DNA of 64,000 nucleotides from an uncultured Myxococcales bacterium (GTDB lineage: Bacteria; Myxococcota_A; Polyangia; Polyangiales; Polyangiaceae). Position numbers and translations under genes: made by a program. Below the pieces are notes generated by a model. It saw nothing but the letters and a program-made list of their open reading frames with translations. It was not told where the DNA came from and did no database searches. Below are positions 52,040 to 59,529 of this stretch, piece after piece (the first letter of the stretch is position 1; each line of letters starts with the position of its first letter). Location: positions 1 through 64,000 of the forward strand of contig CALFEQ010000007.1 in the NCBI GenBank assembly GCA_937949945.1. Reading direction: 5' to 3'.

Positions 52040-54484
52040 ATGAGAGCCCGCCGCCGACTCGCCGCTGCCGTCTTCGCGCTCGCCGCCCTCCGCGCCGCTC
52101 CCGCCCACGCCGGCGAGCTCCGCGCGGTCGCGCCTCCCGGCGGCGGCCTCGACGCGCTCGAGGTCGTGCTCGATCCCGCCGCCCCGGCGCTGAAGGTCCG
52201 GCGGTGCAAGAGCGCAGGCTGCAGCGATCCGGGGCCGTCACGGTCGATCCCCGTCCCCATCGCTCCGTCGCGCATCGACGTCGCCGGCGCGAAGCTCGAG
52301 GTCCTGTCGATCGGCGAGGGCAAGCACGTCGTGCACGCGCGCGTGCCCGACGCGGGAAGAAAGGACCTCGCCTTCGAGGCGGTCCTCGCGGGCAACGACG
52401 CCGCGCCGATCTTCGCGGGGCTCACCGGCTACACGCGCGGTGAGGAGGGCGATCGGAGCGGGCAGATCGTGCTCGTCTACGACCGCGACGACCGCTCCAA
52501 GTTCGTCTTGATCGCCGAGACGCGCGAGGACACACGCATCTGCGGGCAAGACACGACGCCGCTCCAAGCGCGCGGCCTCGAGCCGAAGTCGATGCAGCTT
52601 CGCGGAGCGACGCTGCATCGCATCGAGAAGAAGGCGCGCGACGCCGCCGCACGCATCGTCGCCCGGCAGCGCGACGGCAACGCGAAGCCGCCGCTCGCCC
52701 GTGTCCTCGTCGCGACCGGCGGAAGCGCGGCGGGCGCGCAGTCCCTCACGGACGGCAAGGTCGAGACCGTCTGGAGCGAGAAGCGCCCCGGCGACGGCCA
52801 CGGCGAGTTCGTCACGATGCGCGCTCCGCCGGAGGTGCCGATCCACGCGGTGGTCGTCACCGTCGCGCCGCCTTCCCCGAAGGCCGAAGGCGCCGCGCCG
52901 CGCACGTTCTTCCTCGCGACGGACCAGAAGCTCTTCCACGTGACGATGCCCAAGGACGCGTGGCTCGAGCCCGGCACGAGCTACGAAGTCCCGCTCCCCG
53001 AGCCGATCCGCACGACGTGCCTCGCGGTCGTGCTCGACGAGGCGTACGCGCGCGGCACTTCCGCGCCGGAGGTCTCGTTGGCGGAGATCGCCGCGATCAC
53101 GAGCTTCGACGCCGAGGGCGCGACGATGGACGCCGTCGCGAACGAGCTCTCCGGTCCCCGCGCCGAGGAGGCAGCGGCGCTCCTCCGCCGAGGCGGCGAC
53201 GAGGGCCTCGCCGCCGTCGCGAAGCGATGGGCCTCGCTCGACGGCCGCGCTCGCGCGTTCGCCGTGGACGTCGCCTCGAGCGCAGGCTCGTGCGACGGCC
53301 CCGCGATGGAGCTCCTCACGCAGGCGCTCGCGGACAAGGACGCGGAGGTCCGGAGGCGCGCGCTCGGTCGCATCGAGCGCTGCGGAAAGAACGCGACCGC
53401 GTCGCTCGTCGAGGCCGTCCGGTCCGAAGACGAAGCCCGACGCGCGGCGGCGGCCCCGCTCCTCGCCGCGATCGCGCCCGCGGCCGCGATCGATCCGATC
53501 GCCGAGCAGCTCGGCGAGGGCCAGCCCGCGACCCGTCGCGCGCTGCGCGGCGCGCTCGGACGCGCCACGGGCTCGGCGACGCGAGACAAGCTGCTCGATC
53601 TGCTCCGGCGCAAAGACATGGCGCTCCAGGCGCGGCTCGATCTCCTCCGCGCGCTCGGACCGAAGCTGCCCGAGCTCCGCCCCGACTCCGGCGCCGCCAT
53701 CGCCGACATCCTGCGCGCCTCGCCGGACATGCCGACGCGTTACCTCGTCGCGCAGCCGCTCGCTCACCTCGCGCGCTCGCCGAATGCGACGAGCGGCGAG
53801 CTCACGCGCCTCGCCGAGATGATCCGCCGCGATCCGGACTGGCCCGTGCGCGCGCGTGCCGTCGAGCTCGCCGCGGGGATCGGTGCGCTCGCGCCGACGA
53901 TCGCCGAGGCGGTGCGCGATCCGGAGCCACGCGTACGCGAGGCCGCCTTGCGCGCGATCGCGACGGGCAAGATGCCGGTGGGCACCGCCGCGGCCGCGCA
54001 CGCGCTCGCGAACGACGTCTGGACGTTCGTCCGCGTCGCGGCCGCCGACGCGCTCGGCGCGATCCCGGACGACGGCTCGGGGCGAGCCGCGCTGGCGAAG
54101 GCGCTCCGCGACCAGAGCCCGAAGGTCCGCTCGGCGGCCATCGCCGCGCTCGGCGATCATCGGGCCACGAAGTACGCGCGCGAGATCCGCGAGCGCCTCG
54201 ACGATCCCAAGGAGGATCTCGAGGTCCGCGTGCTCGCCGCGCGCACCCTCGGCGTGCTCTGCGTGCGCGACGCGACGGATCGCCTGACGAAGCTCGCTCA
54301 GCTCGCGCGCTCGCCGATCGACGAAGCGGACGAGCGCATCGGCATAGCGGCGATCGATGCCCTCGGCGCGCTCCATCCGCCGGACCTCGAGAAACGCCTC
54401 GCTCCGCTCCGCGCCAAGGACGTCCGGATGCCCATCCGCCGCGCTGCCGAGAGGGCGCTCGCGGAGCCGGGGCTCTGTCGGTAG
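52040..54484 (+). CDS. Exported HEAT-repeat protein with discoidin-like domain
   Basis: The 814-residue product has a signal peptide (RLAAAVFALAALRAAPAHA). Residues 30-220 are beta-rich; SLTDGKVETVWSEKRPGDG near 240 resembles discoidin/F5-8-type ligand-binding domains. From about 380 to the end are about ten HEAT-like repeats (for example LLTQALADKDAEVRRRALGRIERCG and RDPEPRVREAALRAI), a helical solenoid. It probably acts as an extracytoplasmic scaffold. ATG at 52040 starts the signal. The frame continues upstream without a stop but has no protein-like content there. Confidence 0.8.
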   Translation: MRARRRLAAAVFALAALRAAPAHAGELRAVAPPGGGLDALEVVLDPAAPALKVRRCKSAGCSDPGPSRSIPVPIAPSRIDVAGAKLEVLSIGEGKHVVHARVPDAGRKDLAFEAVLAGNDAAPIFAGLTGYTRGEEGDRSGQIVLVYDRDDRSKFVLIAETREDTRICGQDTTPLQARGLEPKSMQLRGATLHRIEKKARDAAARIVARQRDGNAKPPLARVLVATGGSAAGAQSLTDGKVETVWSEKRPGDGHGEFVTMRAPPEVPIHAVVVTVAPPSPKAEGAAPRTFFLATDQKLFHVTMPKDAWLEPGTSYEVPLPEPIRTTCLAVVLDEAYARGTSAPEVSLAEIAAITSFDAEGATMDAVANELSGPRAEEAAALLRRGGDEGLAAVAKRWASLDGRARAFAVDVASSAGSCDGPAMELLTQALADKDAEVRRRALGRIERCGKNATASLVEAVRSEDEARRAAAAPLLAAIAPAAAIDPIAEQLGEGQPATRRALRGALGRATGSATRDKLLDLLRRKDMALQARLDLLRALGPKLPELRPDSGAAIADILRASPDMPTRYLVAQPLAHLARSPNATSGELTRLAEMIRRDPDWPVRARAVELAAGIGALAPTIAEAVRDPEPRVREAALRAIATGKMPVGTAAAAHALANDVWTFVRVAAADALGAIPDDGSGRAALAKALRDQSPKVRSAAIAALGDHRATKYAREIRERLDDPKEDLEVRVLAARTLGVLCVRDATDRLTKLAQLARSPIDEADERIGIAAIDALGALHPPDLEKRLAPLRAKDVRMPIRRAAERALAEPGLCR

Positions 54485-54501
54485 GTCTCTCCGAAGACGA
54501 G

Positions 54502-54535
54502 AAGAGCGTGCGAGCTCGGTCGCTCACACGCTCTT
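54502..54535. terminator. Bidirectional hairpin terminator between HEAT gene and pqqA
   Basis: AAGAGCGTG pairs exactly with CACGCTCTT, with an inner GAGC/GCTC step, and is followed by TTTCCCTTCT on the plus strand. Placed between the plus-strand HEAT gene and the minus-strand pqqA-like gene, it can end both transcripts. Confidence 0.7.
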
Positions 54536-54552
54536 TCCCTTCTCTGCGCGGA

Positions 54553-54711
54553 TCAGGCGCGCGGAACGGTCGTGTCGAGATCCGTCTCGGCCGGCTGCTC
54601 GCTCTTCACGAAGAGCGGGCCGTCCTTCAACGGGTCGTAGTTGTCGTCCTGGTAAGACGAGATCTCGGCGTCCATCTTGATCTCGACCATCTCGGGCTTG
54701 TTCCAGCGCAT
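54553..54711 (-). CDS. pqqA: PqqA-like PQQ precursor peptide with C-terminal extension
   Basis: Fifty-two codons, start ATG 54711, stop 54553. PqqA is the ribosomal peptide whose Glu and Tyr are joined by PqqE to begin PQQ. The N-terminus MRWNKPEMVEIK resembles PqqA (W-x-K-P, then V/L-x-I), and E16-I-S-S-Y20 is the required ExxxY spacing. In known PqqA peptides of 22-30 residues little follows the Tyr; here 32 more residues follow (QDDNYDPLKDG and onward). AAGGTAGGA precedes the ATG. It lies 90 bases downstream of the P450 on the same strand and about 1.6 kb from pqqB, opposite in direction to pqqBCDE. Confidence 0.75.
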   Translation of the reverse strand: MRWNKPEMVEIKMDAEISSYQDDNYDPLKDGPLFVKSEQPAETDLDTTVPRA

Positions 54712-54801
54712 GGCGTCCTACCTTGTGTGCTTATTCTGACTCGGATCCGGGGGGTGTCCAGGTCTTTCTCGCGACCGGAGGTCGATTCGGCCGACCTCGG
54801 C

Positions 54802-56187
54802 TCACGCAGCACCGAGGGAGGCCGTCGCCTCCGCGGGAGGCCGCGCGTCGGAAGGCCTCGTGATCGGCCGGCGTTTTCGGAGGACGACGCGGAGGCCTTC
54901 GGACGGCGTGATCGTGATCGACCTCCGCACCATCCGGACCGGCCTCCGGCGATCGAGCTCGAGCTCCGTGCGCGCGACGAAGCGCGCGAGGACCATCTTC
55001 ATCTCGTAGAGCGCGAAGGCCATGCCGATGCAGCGGCGAACGCCGCCGCCGAACGGGAAGAACTCCTGCGCCGAGAACTTCTTGCCGACGAAACGTCGCG
55101 GGTCGAAGCGCTCGGGATCGGGATAGGCCTCCGGCCGGCGGTGCGCGAGGTAGATCGAGCAGACCGCGACCGTCCCCTTCGGGAGACGATAGCCCCCGAT
55201 CGTCATGTCCTTCGCGAGCACGCGACCGACGATCGGGATGACGGGAACGAGACGGAGCGCCTCGCGCGCGGTGCCGTCGAGCAGCTCGCAGCGGGCGATC
55301 CGCTCGGGCGTGGGATCCGGGCCGAGCGCGGCGACCTCGGCGCGGAGCTCCTCGAGCAGGCTCGGCGACTCGAGCAGCCATCGCATCGCCCACGTCAACG
55401 CGGTCGCCGTGGTCTCGTGCCCGGCCACGAGCAGCGTGACGAGCTCGTCGCGCAGCTCGCTGGTGGACATCGGGTTCCCCTCCTCGTCGCGCGCGTCGAG
55501 CAAGAGCGAGAGGATGTCCGAGCCGCGCGTGCCGTCGCGCCGGCGGCGCTCGATCTCCGCGTAGAGGAGCTCGTCGCTCCGCTCGACGGCACGGCGGAAA
55601 CGCCCGTACGGGCTGAGCGGCCCCAGGTCGAACTGCATCTGCGGGAGGAGCAGCGGCGGCCAAGCGCCGAGATCGAGCACGCGCTTCGTCGCCGCGACCA
55701 TCGCCTCGAGACGGGGACCTTCGAATCCGAAGATCGTCCGGACGATCACGCGCAGGGTGATGTCCTGCATCGGACCGTGGAGCGAAAACGGAACATCGTG
55801 CGGCAAGCCGTCGATCGCCTCGTCCGTGATGTCGAGCATCGTCCGGCCGTACGCCGTCATCCGCTCGCCGTGGAACGGAGGCATGAGGAGCTTTCGCTTC
55901 CTCCTGTGCTCGCGTCCGTCGACCATGAGGACCGAGCGGTCGCCGAGCAACGGCGCGAGCGTCCGGTTGAAGCGCCCCGCCTCGAGATCGTCTCCGCCGT
56001 CGGCGAAGATCTCTTTGACGTGCTCGGGGTTGCTGAACACGACGAGATCGAGCCCGAACATCCGCATCCGGAACGTCTCGCCGAGCTTTGCGCGTAGCTC
56101 GTCGAGATACGGATACGGCGCGCGTAGCCACCGCCACATGGTCCACGCCGGGGGATGGTTCGGGCTGGGAGGGAGGGGCATCGACAT
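54802..56187 (-). CDS. Cytochrome P450 beside the PQQ genes
   Basis: The 461-residue product has the P450 hallmarks: I-helix AGHETTATAL, K-helix EALR, PERF segment PERFDPRRF and the haem loop FPFGGGVRRCIG with haem ligand C386. It uses an external electron donor; no ferredoxin is adjacent. ATG at 56187 follows AGGATC. It is divergent from pqqB across 165 bases and followed by the pqqA-like gene on its own strand, so it may act on the PQQ precursor or on something regulated with PQQ. That role is inference. C-terminus is a short basic tail. Confidence 0.85.
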   Translation of the reverse strand: MSMPLPPSPNHPPAWTMWRWLRAPYPYLDELRAKLGETFRMRMFGLDLVVFSNPEHVKEIFADGGDDLEAGRFNRTLAPLLGDRSVLMVDGREHRRKRKLLMPPFHGERMTAYGRTMLDITDEAIDGLPHDVPFSLHGPMQDITLRVIVRTIFGFEGPRLEAMVAATKRVLDLGAWPPLLLPQMQFDLGPLSPYGRFRRAVERSDELLYAEIERRRRDGTRGSDILSLLLDARDEEGNPMSTSELRDELVTLLVAGHETTATALTWAMRWLLESPSLLEELRAEVAALGPDPTPERIARCELLDGTAREALRLVPVIPIVGRVLAKDMTIGGYRLPKGTVAVCSIYLAHRRPEAYPDPERFDPRRFVGKKFSAQEFFPFGGGVRRCIGMAFALYEMKMVLARFVARTELELDRRRPVRMVRRSITITPSEGLRVVLRKRRPITRPSDARPPAEATASLGAA

Positions 56188-56352
56188 GAGCGTAGATCCT
56201 GTGGGGCTCCGATGCCGGTCGGGCAACGAGCGTGCGCAGCTTTTGCGATCTCGGTCGGGGATGGGATTGGGTTCTGGCGGGAACGGGAACGCTCTGTCGG
56301 GCTCCGACTCCACCCGGGAGGAATTGGGTTCTTGGAGTAGAATCGGTGGCCG
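56188..56352. promoter_or_regulatory. Divergent P450/pqqB control region with repeats
   Basis: Two copies of ATTGGGTTCT lie at 56266-56275 and 56323-56332, 57 bases apart. A TAGAAT hexamer at 56338-56343 sits just before the pqqB ATG, without a good -35. The copies could be operator half-sites for a regulator of both transcripts. Weak evidence. Confidence 0.35.
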
Positions 56353-57261
56353 ATGCATGCCATCGTGCTCGGCGCCGCGGCGGGCGGCGGTTTTCCGCAG
56401 TGGAACTGCGGTTGCTCGAACTGCGTGGCCGTGCGCGAAGGGCGGCCTGGATTCGTCCGGCGGACGCAGGACTCGGTCGCGCTGACGTCGAGCGCCGATC
56501 CGATGACCGGACGCTTCGTGCTCGTGAACGCGTCGCCGGACATCCTCGCGCAGATCCAGGCGACGCGTGCGCTCTGGCCGCGATCGCCCAGGCACTCGCC
56601 CATCGCGGCGATCGTCCTCACGAACGGGGACATGGATCACGTGCTCGGTCTCTTCTCGCTTCGCGAGTCGCAGCCGCTCGCGCTGTACGTGACGTCGGCG
56701 GTGCGGCGCGGGCTCGAAGAGAGCGCGTTCATCCGCACGCTCCGCCGCTTCGAGGGGCAGCTCGTCGTCCGCGAGCTCGCGCTCGGCGCATCGCTCGATC
56801 TCGCGGACGCCGCGGGCGAGGCGCTCGGGCTCTCCGTCATCGCGCGACCGGCGCCGGGCAAGCTCCCCGTTCACTTCGTCGGCCACGCGACGGCGTCGGA
56901 CGAGGACAACGTCGCGCTCGCCTTCTCGGACGGGAAGAAATCGCTCCTCTACGCCGCGGCCAGCGCGAGCGCGGAGATCGACGTCACGGGTCACGACGTC
57001 GTCATGTTCGACGGGACGTTCTACCGCGAGGACGAGCTCGTCCGTCTCGGCCTCTCGAAGTCCTACGCGAAAGACATGGCGCACGTCCCGATCGATGGCC
57101 CGACCGGGAGCCTGGCGCGCTTGACCGGCGTCTCGGCGCGGAAGATCTACACGCACATCAACAACACGAACCCCATCCTCGCCCCGGACTCCGAAGAGCG
57201 TCGCGCCGTCGAGGCGGCGGGCTGGGAGATCGCGTACGACGGAATGGAGATCGCGCTCTAG
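56353..57261 (+). CDS. pqqB: PQQ biosynthesis protein PqqB
   Basis: PqqB belongs to the metallo-beta-lactamase superfamily and is thought to hydroxylate an intermediate in PQQ formation. The 302-residue product has the typical GAAAGGGFPQWNCGCSNC start with a Cys-rich zinc site, LTNGDMDHVLGLF in place of the usual HxHxDH motif, and HINNTNPIL near the C-terminus, as in known PqqB proteins. Length is normal. It is the first gene of the pqqBCDE-MFS operon; 25 bases separate it from pqqC. Confidence 0.93.
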   Translation: MHAIVLGAAAGGGFPQWNCGCSNCVAVREGRPGFVRRTQDSVALTSSADPMTGRFVLVNASPDILAQIQATRALWPRSPRHSPIAAIVLTNGDMDHVLGLFSLRESQPLALYVTSAVRRGLEESAFIRTLRRFEGQLVVRELALGASLDLADAAGEALGLSVIARPAPGKLPVHFVGHATASDEDNVALAFSDGKKSLLYAAASASAEIDVTGHDVVMFDGTFYREDELVRLGLSKSYAKDMAHVPIDGPTGSLARLTGVSARKIYTHINNTNPILAPDSEERRAVEAAGWEIAYDGMEIAL

Positions 57262-57286
57262 GCGCGCGGACCGCACGGGAGGAGAG

Positions 57287-57979
57287 ATGAGCCAGCCGTT
57301 GGACCCTGATGCCTTCGTCGCGCGCCTCCGAGAGGAGGGCGAGAAGCGCTACCACGACCGTCACGACTTCCACGTCCGGATGCATGCCGGCAAGCTCTCG
57401 AAACGGCAGCTCCAGGCGTGGGTCGAGAACCGCTACTACTACCAGACGCGCATCCCCATCAAAGACGCCATCATTCTGTCGAAGTCGGAGGATCCGGCGT
57501 TCCGTCGCATGTGGCTCCACCGCATCACGGACCACGACGGCAAGCAGGAGGGCGAAGGCGGGCTCGCGCAGTGGCTGCGCCTCGCGAAGGGCGTCGGCCT
57601 CGACGTCGAGGAGGTGAAGAGCCTGAAGCGCGTCCTGCCCGGCGTCCGCTTCGCGTGCGACGCCTACGTGCAGCTCGTCCGCGAGCGCCCGCTCGTCGAG
57701 GCCGTGGCCTCGTCGCTGACCGAGTTCTTCTCGCCGGACATCATGGCCCGGCGGGTCGTCGCATGGGAGCAGCACTACCCGTGGGTCGACCCCGAGACGC
57801 TCGCGTACTTCCGCGGGCGCGTCACCCGCGCGCGGGAAGACTCGCGCGAGGCGATCGACTTCGTCCTCCAGCACGCGAAGACGCGCGAGCAGCAGGAGCG
57901 GTGCATCGACGCGCTCATCCGGAAGACGGAGATTCTCTGGGCGCTCCTCGACGCGGTGGATAGGGCGTATCCGGAATAG
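57287..57979 (+). CDS. pqqC: PQQ synthase PqqC
   Basis: PqqC performs the final ring closure and oxidation to PQQ without a cofactor. The 230-residue product has the helical bundle of this family: RYHDRHDFHVRMHAGKLSKR, ENRYYYQTRIPIKDAI, HRITDHDGKQEGEGG and FFSPDIMARRVVAWEQHYPWV, which carry the active-site His, Arg and Tyr residues. GGGAGGAGAG gives a strong ribosome-binding site. Length is normal. It is followed by a 99-base gap containing tandem repeats before pqqD. Confidence 0.94.
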   Translation: MSQPLDPDAFVARLREEGEKRYHDRHDFHVRMHAGKLSKRQLQAWVENRYYYQTRIPIKDAIILSKSEDPAFRRMWLHRITDHDGKQEGEGGLAQWLRLAKGVGLDVEEVKSLKRVLPGVRFACDAYVQLVRERPLVEAVASSLTEFFSPDIMARRVVAWEQHYPWVDPETLAYFRGRVTRAREDSREAIDFVLQHAKTREQQERCIDALIRKTEILWALLDAVDRAYPE

Positions 57980-57980
57980 A

Positions 57981-58010
57981 GGCTCCAGGCTCCAGGCTCC
58001 AGGCTCCAGG
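57981..58010 (+). repeat. GGCTCCA tandem repeat between pqqC and pqqD
   Basis: Four exact copies of the 7-mer GGCTCCA stand head to tail directly after the pqqC stop. Inverted copies (TGGAGCC) occur inside the pqqD start region, at 58128-58134 and 58149-58155, so the set flanks the pqqD start and could fold into an mRNA hairpin. Confidence 0.85.
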
Positions 58011-58078
58011 AAGAGGCTCGCACTTCGGGCTCCACGCTCCAAGGACAGGCGTAGGCTCTAGAGAAAAGGCACCACGGA

Positions 58079-58432
58079 ATGAGTGCGAAGGTCGACGAGC
58101 GAGTAGAGACGCCGGGGGATGTCCCCCTGGAGCCTTCCGCCCGGAGCCTGGAGCCTTCCCCCTCCTTCGTTCCTCGGCTCGCGAAGAAGGCTCGCCTCCG
58201 CCACGATCGGCACTCGGGCGGCTGGATGATCATCTACCCAGAGCGCGGGCTCACGCTGAACGAGAGCGCCGCGGAGATCGTGAAGCGATGCGACGGCACG
58301 CGGACCGTCGCGCAGATCGCCGCCGAGATCGTCCGCGCGATCGACGGACAAGAGGTCGATCCCGCGCAAGTCGAGCGTGACGTCGTCGAGCTCGTCGGCG
58401 AGCTCGCACGGAAAGGGCTGCTCGAGCGATGA
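58079..58432 (+). CDS. pqqD: PQQ peptide chaperone PqqD with N-terminal extension
   Basis: PqqD binds PqqA and presents it to PqqE. The 117-residue product has a typical 85-residue core from about 31 (FVPRLAKKARLRHDR, WMIIYPERGLTLNESAAEIV, DGTRTVAQIAAEI, and the helical end). The first 30 residues are an extension, LEPSARSLEPS, encoded by the inverted GGCTCCA repeats, and are not seen in usual PqqD proteins (about 90 residues). ATG at 58079 has AAAAGG upstream. Stop and pqqE start overlap as ATGA. Confidence 0.9.
   Translation: MSAKVDERVETPGDVPLEPSARSLEPSPSFVPRLAKKARLRHDRHSGGWMIIYPERGLTLNESAAEIVKRCDGTRTVAQIAAEIVRAIDGQEVDPAQVERDVVELVGELARKGLLER
58127..58155 (+). repeat. Inverted GGCTCCA copies in pqqD 5' end
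   Basis: CTGGAGCC occurs twice and a near-copy CGGAGCC once, the inverse of the tandem unit upstream of pqqD. These encode the LEPS-type N-terminal extension. Confidence 0.7.
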
Positions 58433-59529
58433 CGGCGCAGGCCGAGATCGGGGCCGCGCCGCGGCCGTACACGCTGATCGCGGAGCTGACGTACCGCTGT
58501 CCGCTCCGCTGCCCGTACTGCTCGAACCCGACGAACCTCGCTGCGCACGACGGGGAGCTCTCGACCGAGGAGTGGAGCCGCGTGCTCGGCGAGGCCGAGG
58601 CGCTCGGCGTCGTGCAGGTCCATTTCACCGGCGGAGAGCCGCTGGCCCGCAAGGACCTCGAGCCCCTGGTGTCGCGCGCGCGAGAGCTCGGGCTCTACAC
58701 GAACCTCGTCACGAGCGGAGTCCCGCTCACGAAGGAGCGGCTCGCGGGCCTCGTCGAGCGTGGGATCGATCACGTCCAGGTGAGCATCCAGTCGGCGCGG
58801 CCGGAGCGCGCCGACGCGATCGCCGGCTACTCCGCGCACCCGCACAAGATAGAGGTGATGCGCTGGGTCACCGAGCTCGGGATCCCGCTCACGATGAACG
58901 TCGTCCTCCATCGCGAGAACCTCGACGAGATCGACGAGCTCGTCGCGCTCGCGGAGGACGTCGGCGCGAGCAGGCTCGAGCTCGCCAACACGCAGTACGT
59001 CGCGTGGGCCCTGAAGAACCGCGACGCGCTCCTGCCGACGAAGGAGCAGCTCGATCGCGCGGCCGTCACCGCCGCCCGGCACAAGGCGCGGCTCCAGGGG
59101 AAGATGGACGTGCTCTTCGTCAAGCCGGACTACTTCGGCACGACCCCGAAGGCGTGTATGGACGGCTGGGCTCGGCGCTTCGTCCACATCATCCCGGACG
59201 GACGCGTCCTGCCGTGCCACGCGGCGACGAGCATCCCACAGCTCACGTTCGACAGCGTGAAAGAGCGCTCGCTCGCGGACATCTGGACGTCGTCGAAGGC
59301 GCTGCTCGCCTATCGCGGCGAGGCGTGGATGCCCGAGCCGTGCAAGAGCTGCGACCGCCGCAACGTCGACTTCGGCGGCTGCCGCTGCCAGGCGTTCGCG
59401 CTCACGGGCGACGCGAGCGCGACCGATCCGGCGTGCCAGCTCTCGCCGCACCATCGCCTCATCGAGGAGGCACGCCTGCGCGCGGCGCAGCCCGACGTGC
59501 CGCGGCGCTGGGTCTATCGCGGGCGATGA
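58429..59529 (+). CDS. pqqE: PqqA peptide cyclase PqqE (radical SAM)
   Basis: PqqE makes the Glu-Tyr carbon-carbon cross-link in PqqA with S-adenosylmethionine. The 366-residue product has the radical SAM motif C24-x3-C28-x2-C31 (TYRCPLRCPYC), the family GGEPL strand and a Cys-rich SPASM-type C-terminus (CKSCDRRNVDFGGCRC) for auxiliary iron-sulfur clusters. Length is normal. It overlaps pqqD by ATGA at the start and the MFS gene by ATGA at its end, so all three are translationally coupled. Together with the pqqA-like peptide it supports a working pathway. Confidence 0.95.
   Translation: MTAQAEIGAAPRPYTLIAELTYRCPLRCPYCSNPTNLAAHDGELSTEEWSRVLGEAEALGVVQVHFTGGEPLARKDLEPLVSRARELGLYTNLVTSGVPLTKERLAGLVERGIDHVQVSIQSARPERADAIAGYSAHPHKIEVMRWVTELGIPLTMNVVLHRENLDEIDELVALAEDVGASRLELANTQYVAWALKNRDALLPTKEQLDRAAVTAARHKARLQGKMDVLFVKPDYFGTTPKACMDGWARRFVHIIPDGRVLPCHAATSIPQLTFDSVKERSLADIWTSSKALLAYRGEAWMPEPCKSCDRRNVDFGGCRCQAFALTGDASATDPACQLSPHHRLIEEARLRAAQPDVPRRWVYRGR

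Noticed and set aside
57981..58155. Insertion sequence or transposon end at the pqqC-pqqD junction
   Set aside because: No transposase, target duplication or long inverted ends; a minisatellite with inverted copies explains the pattern better.
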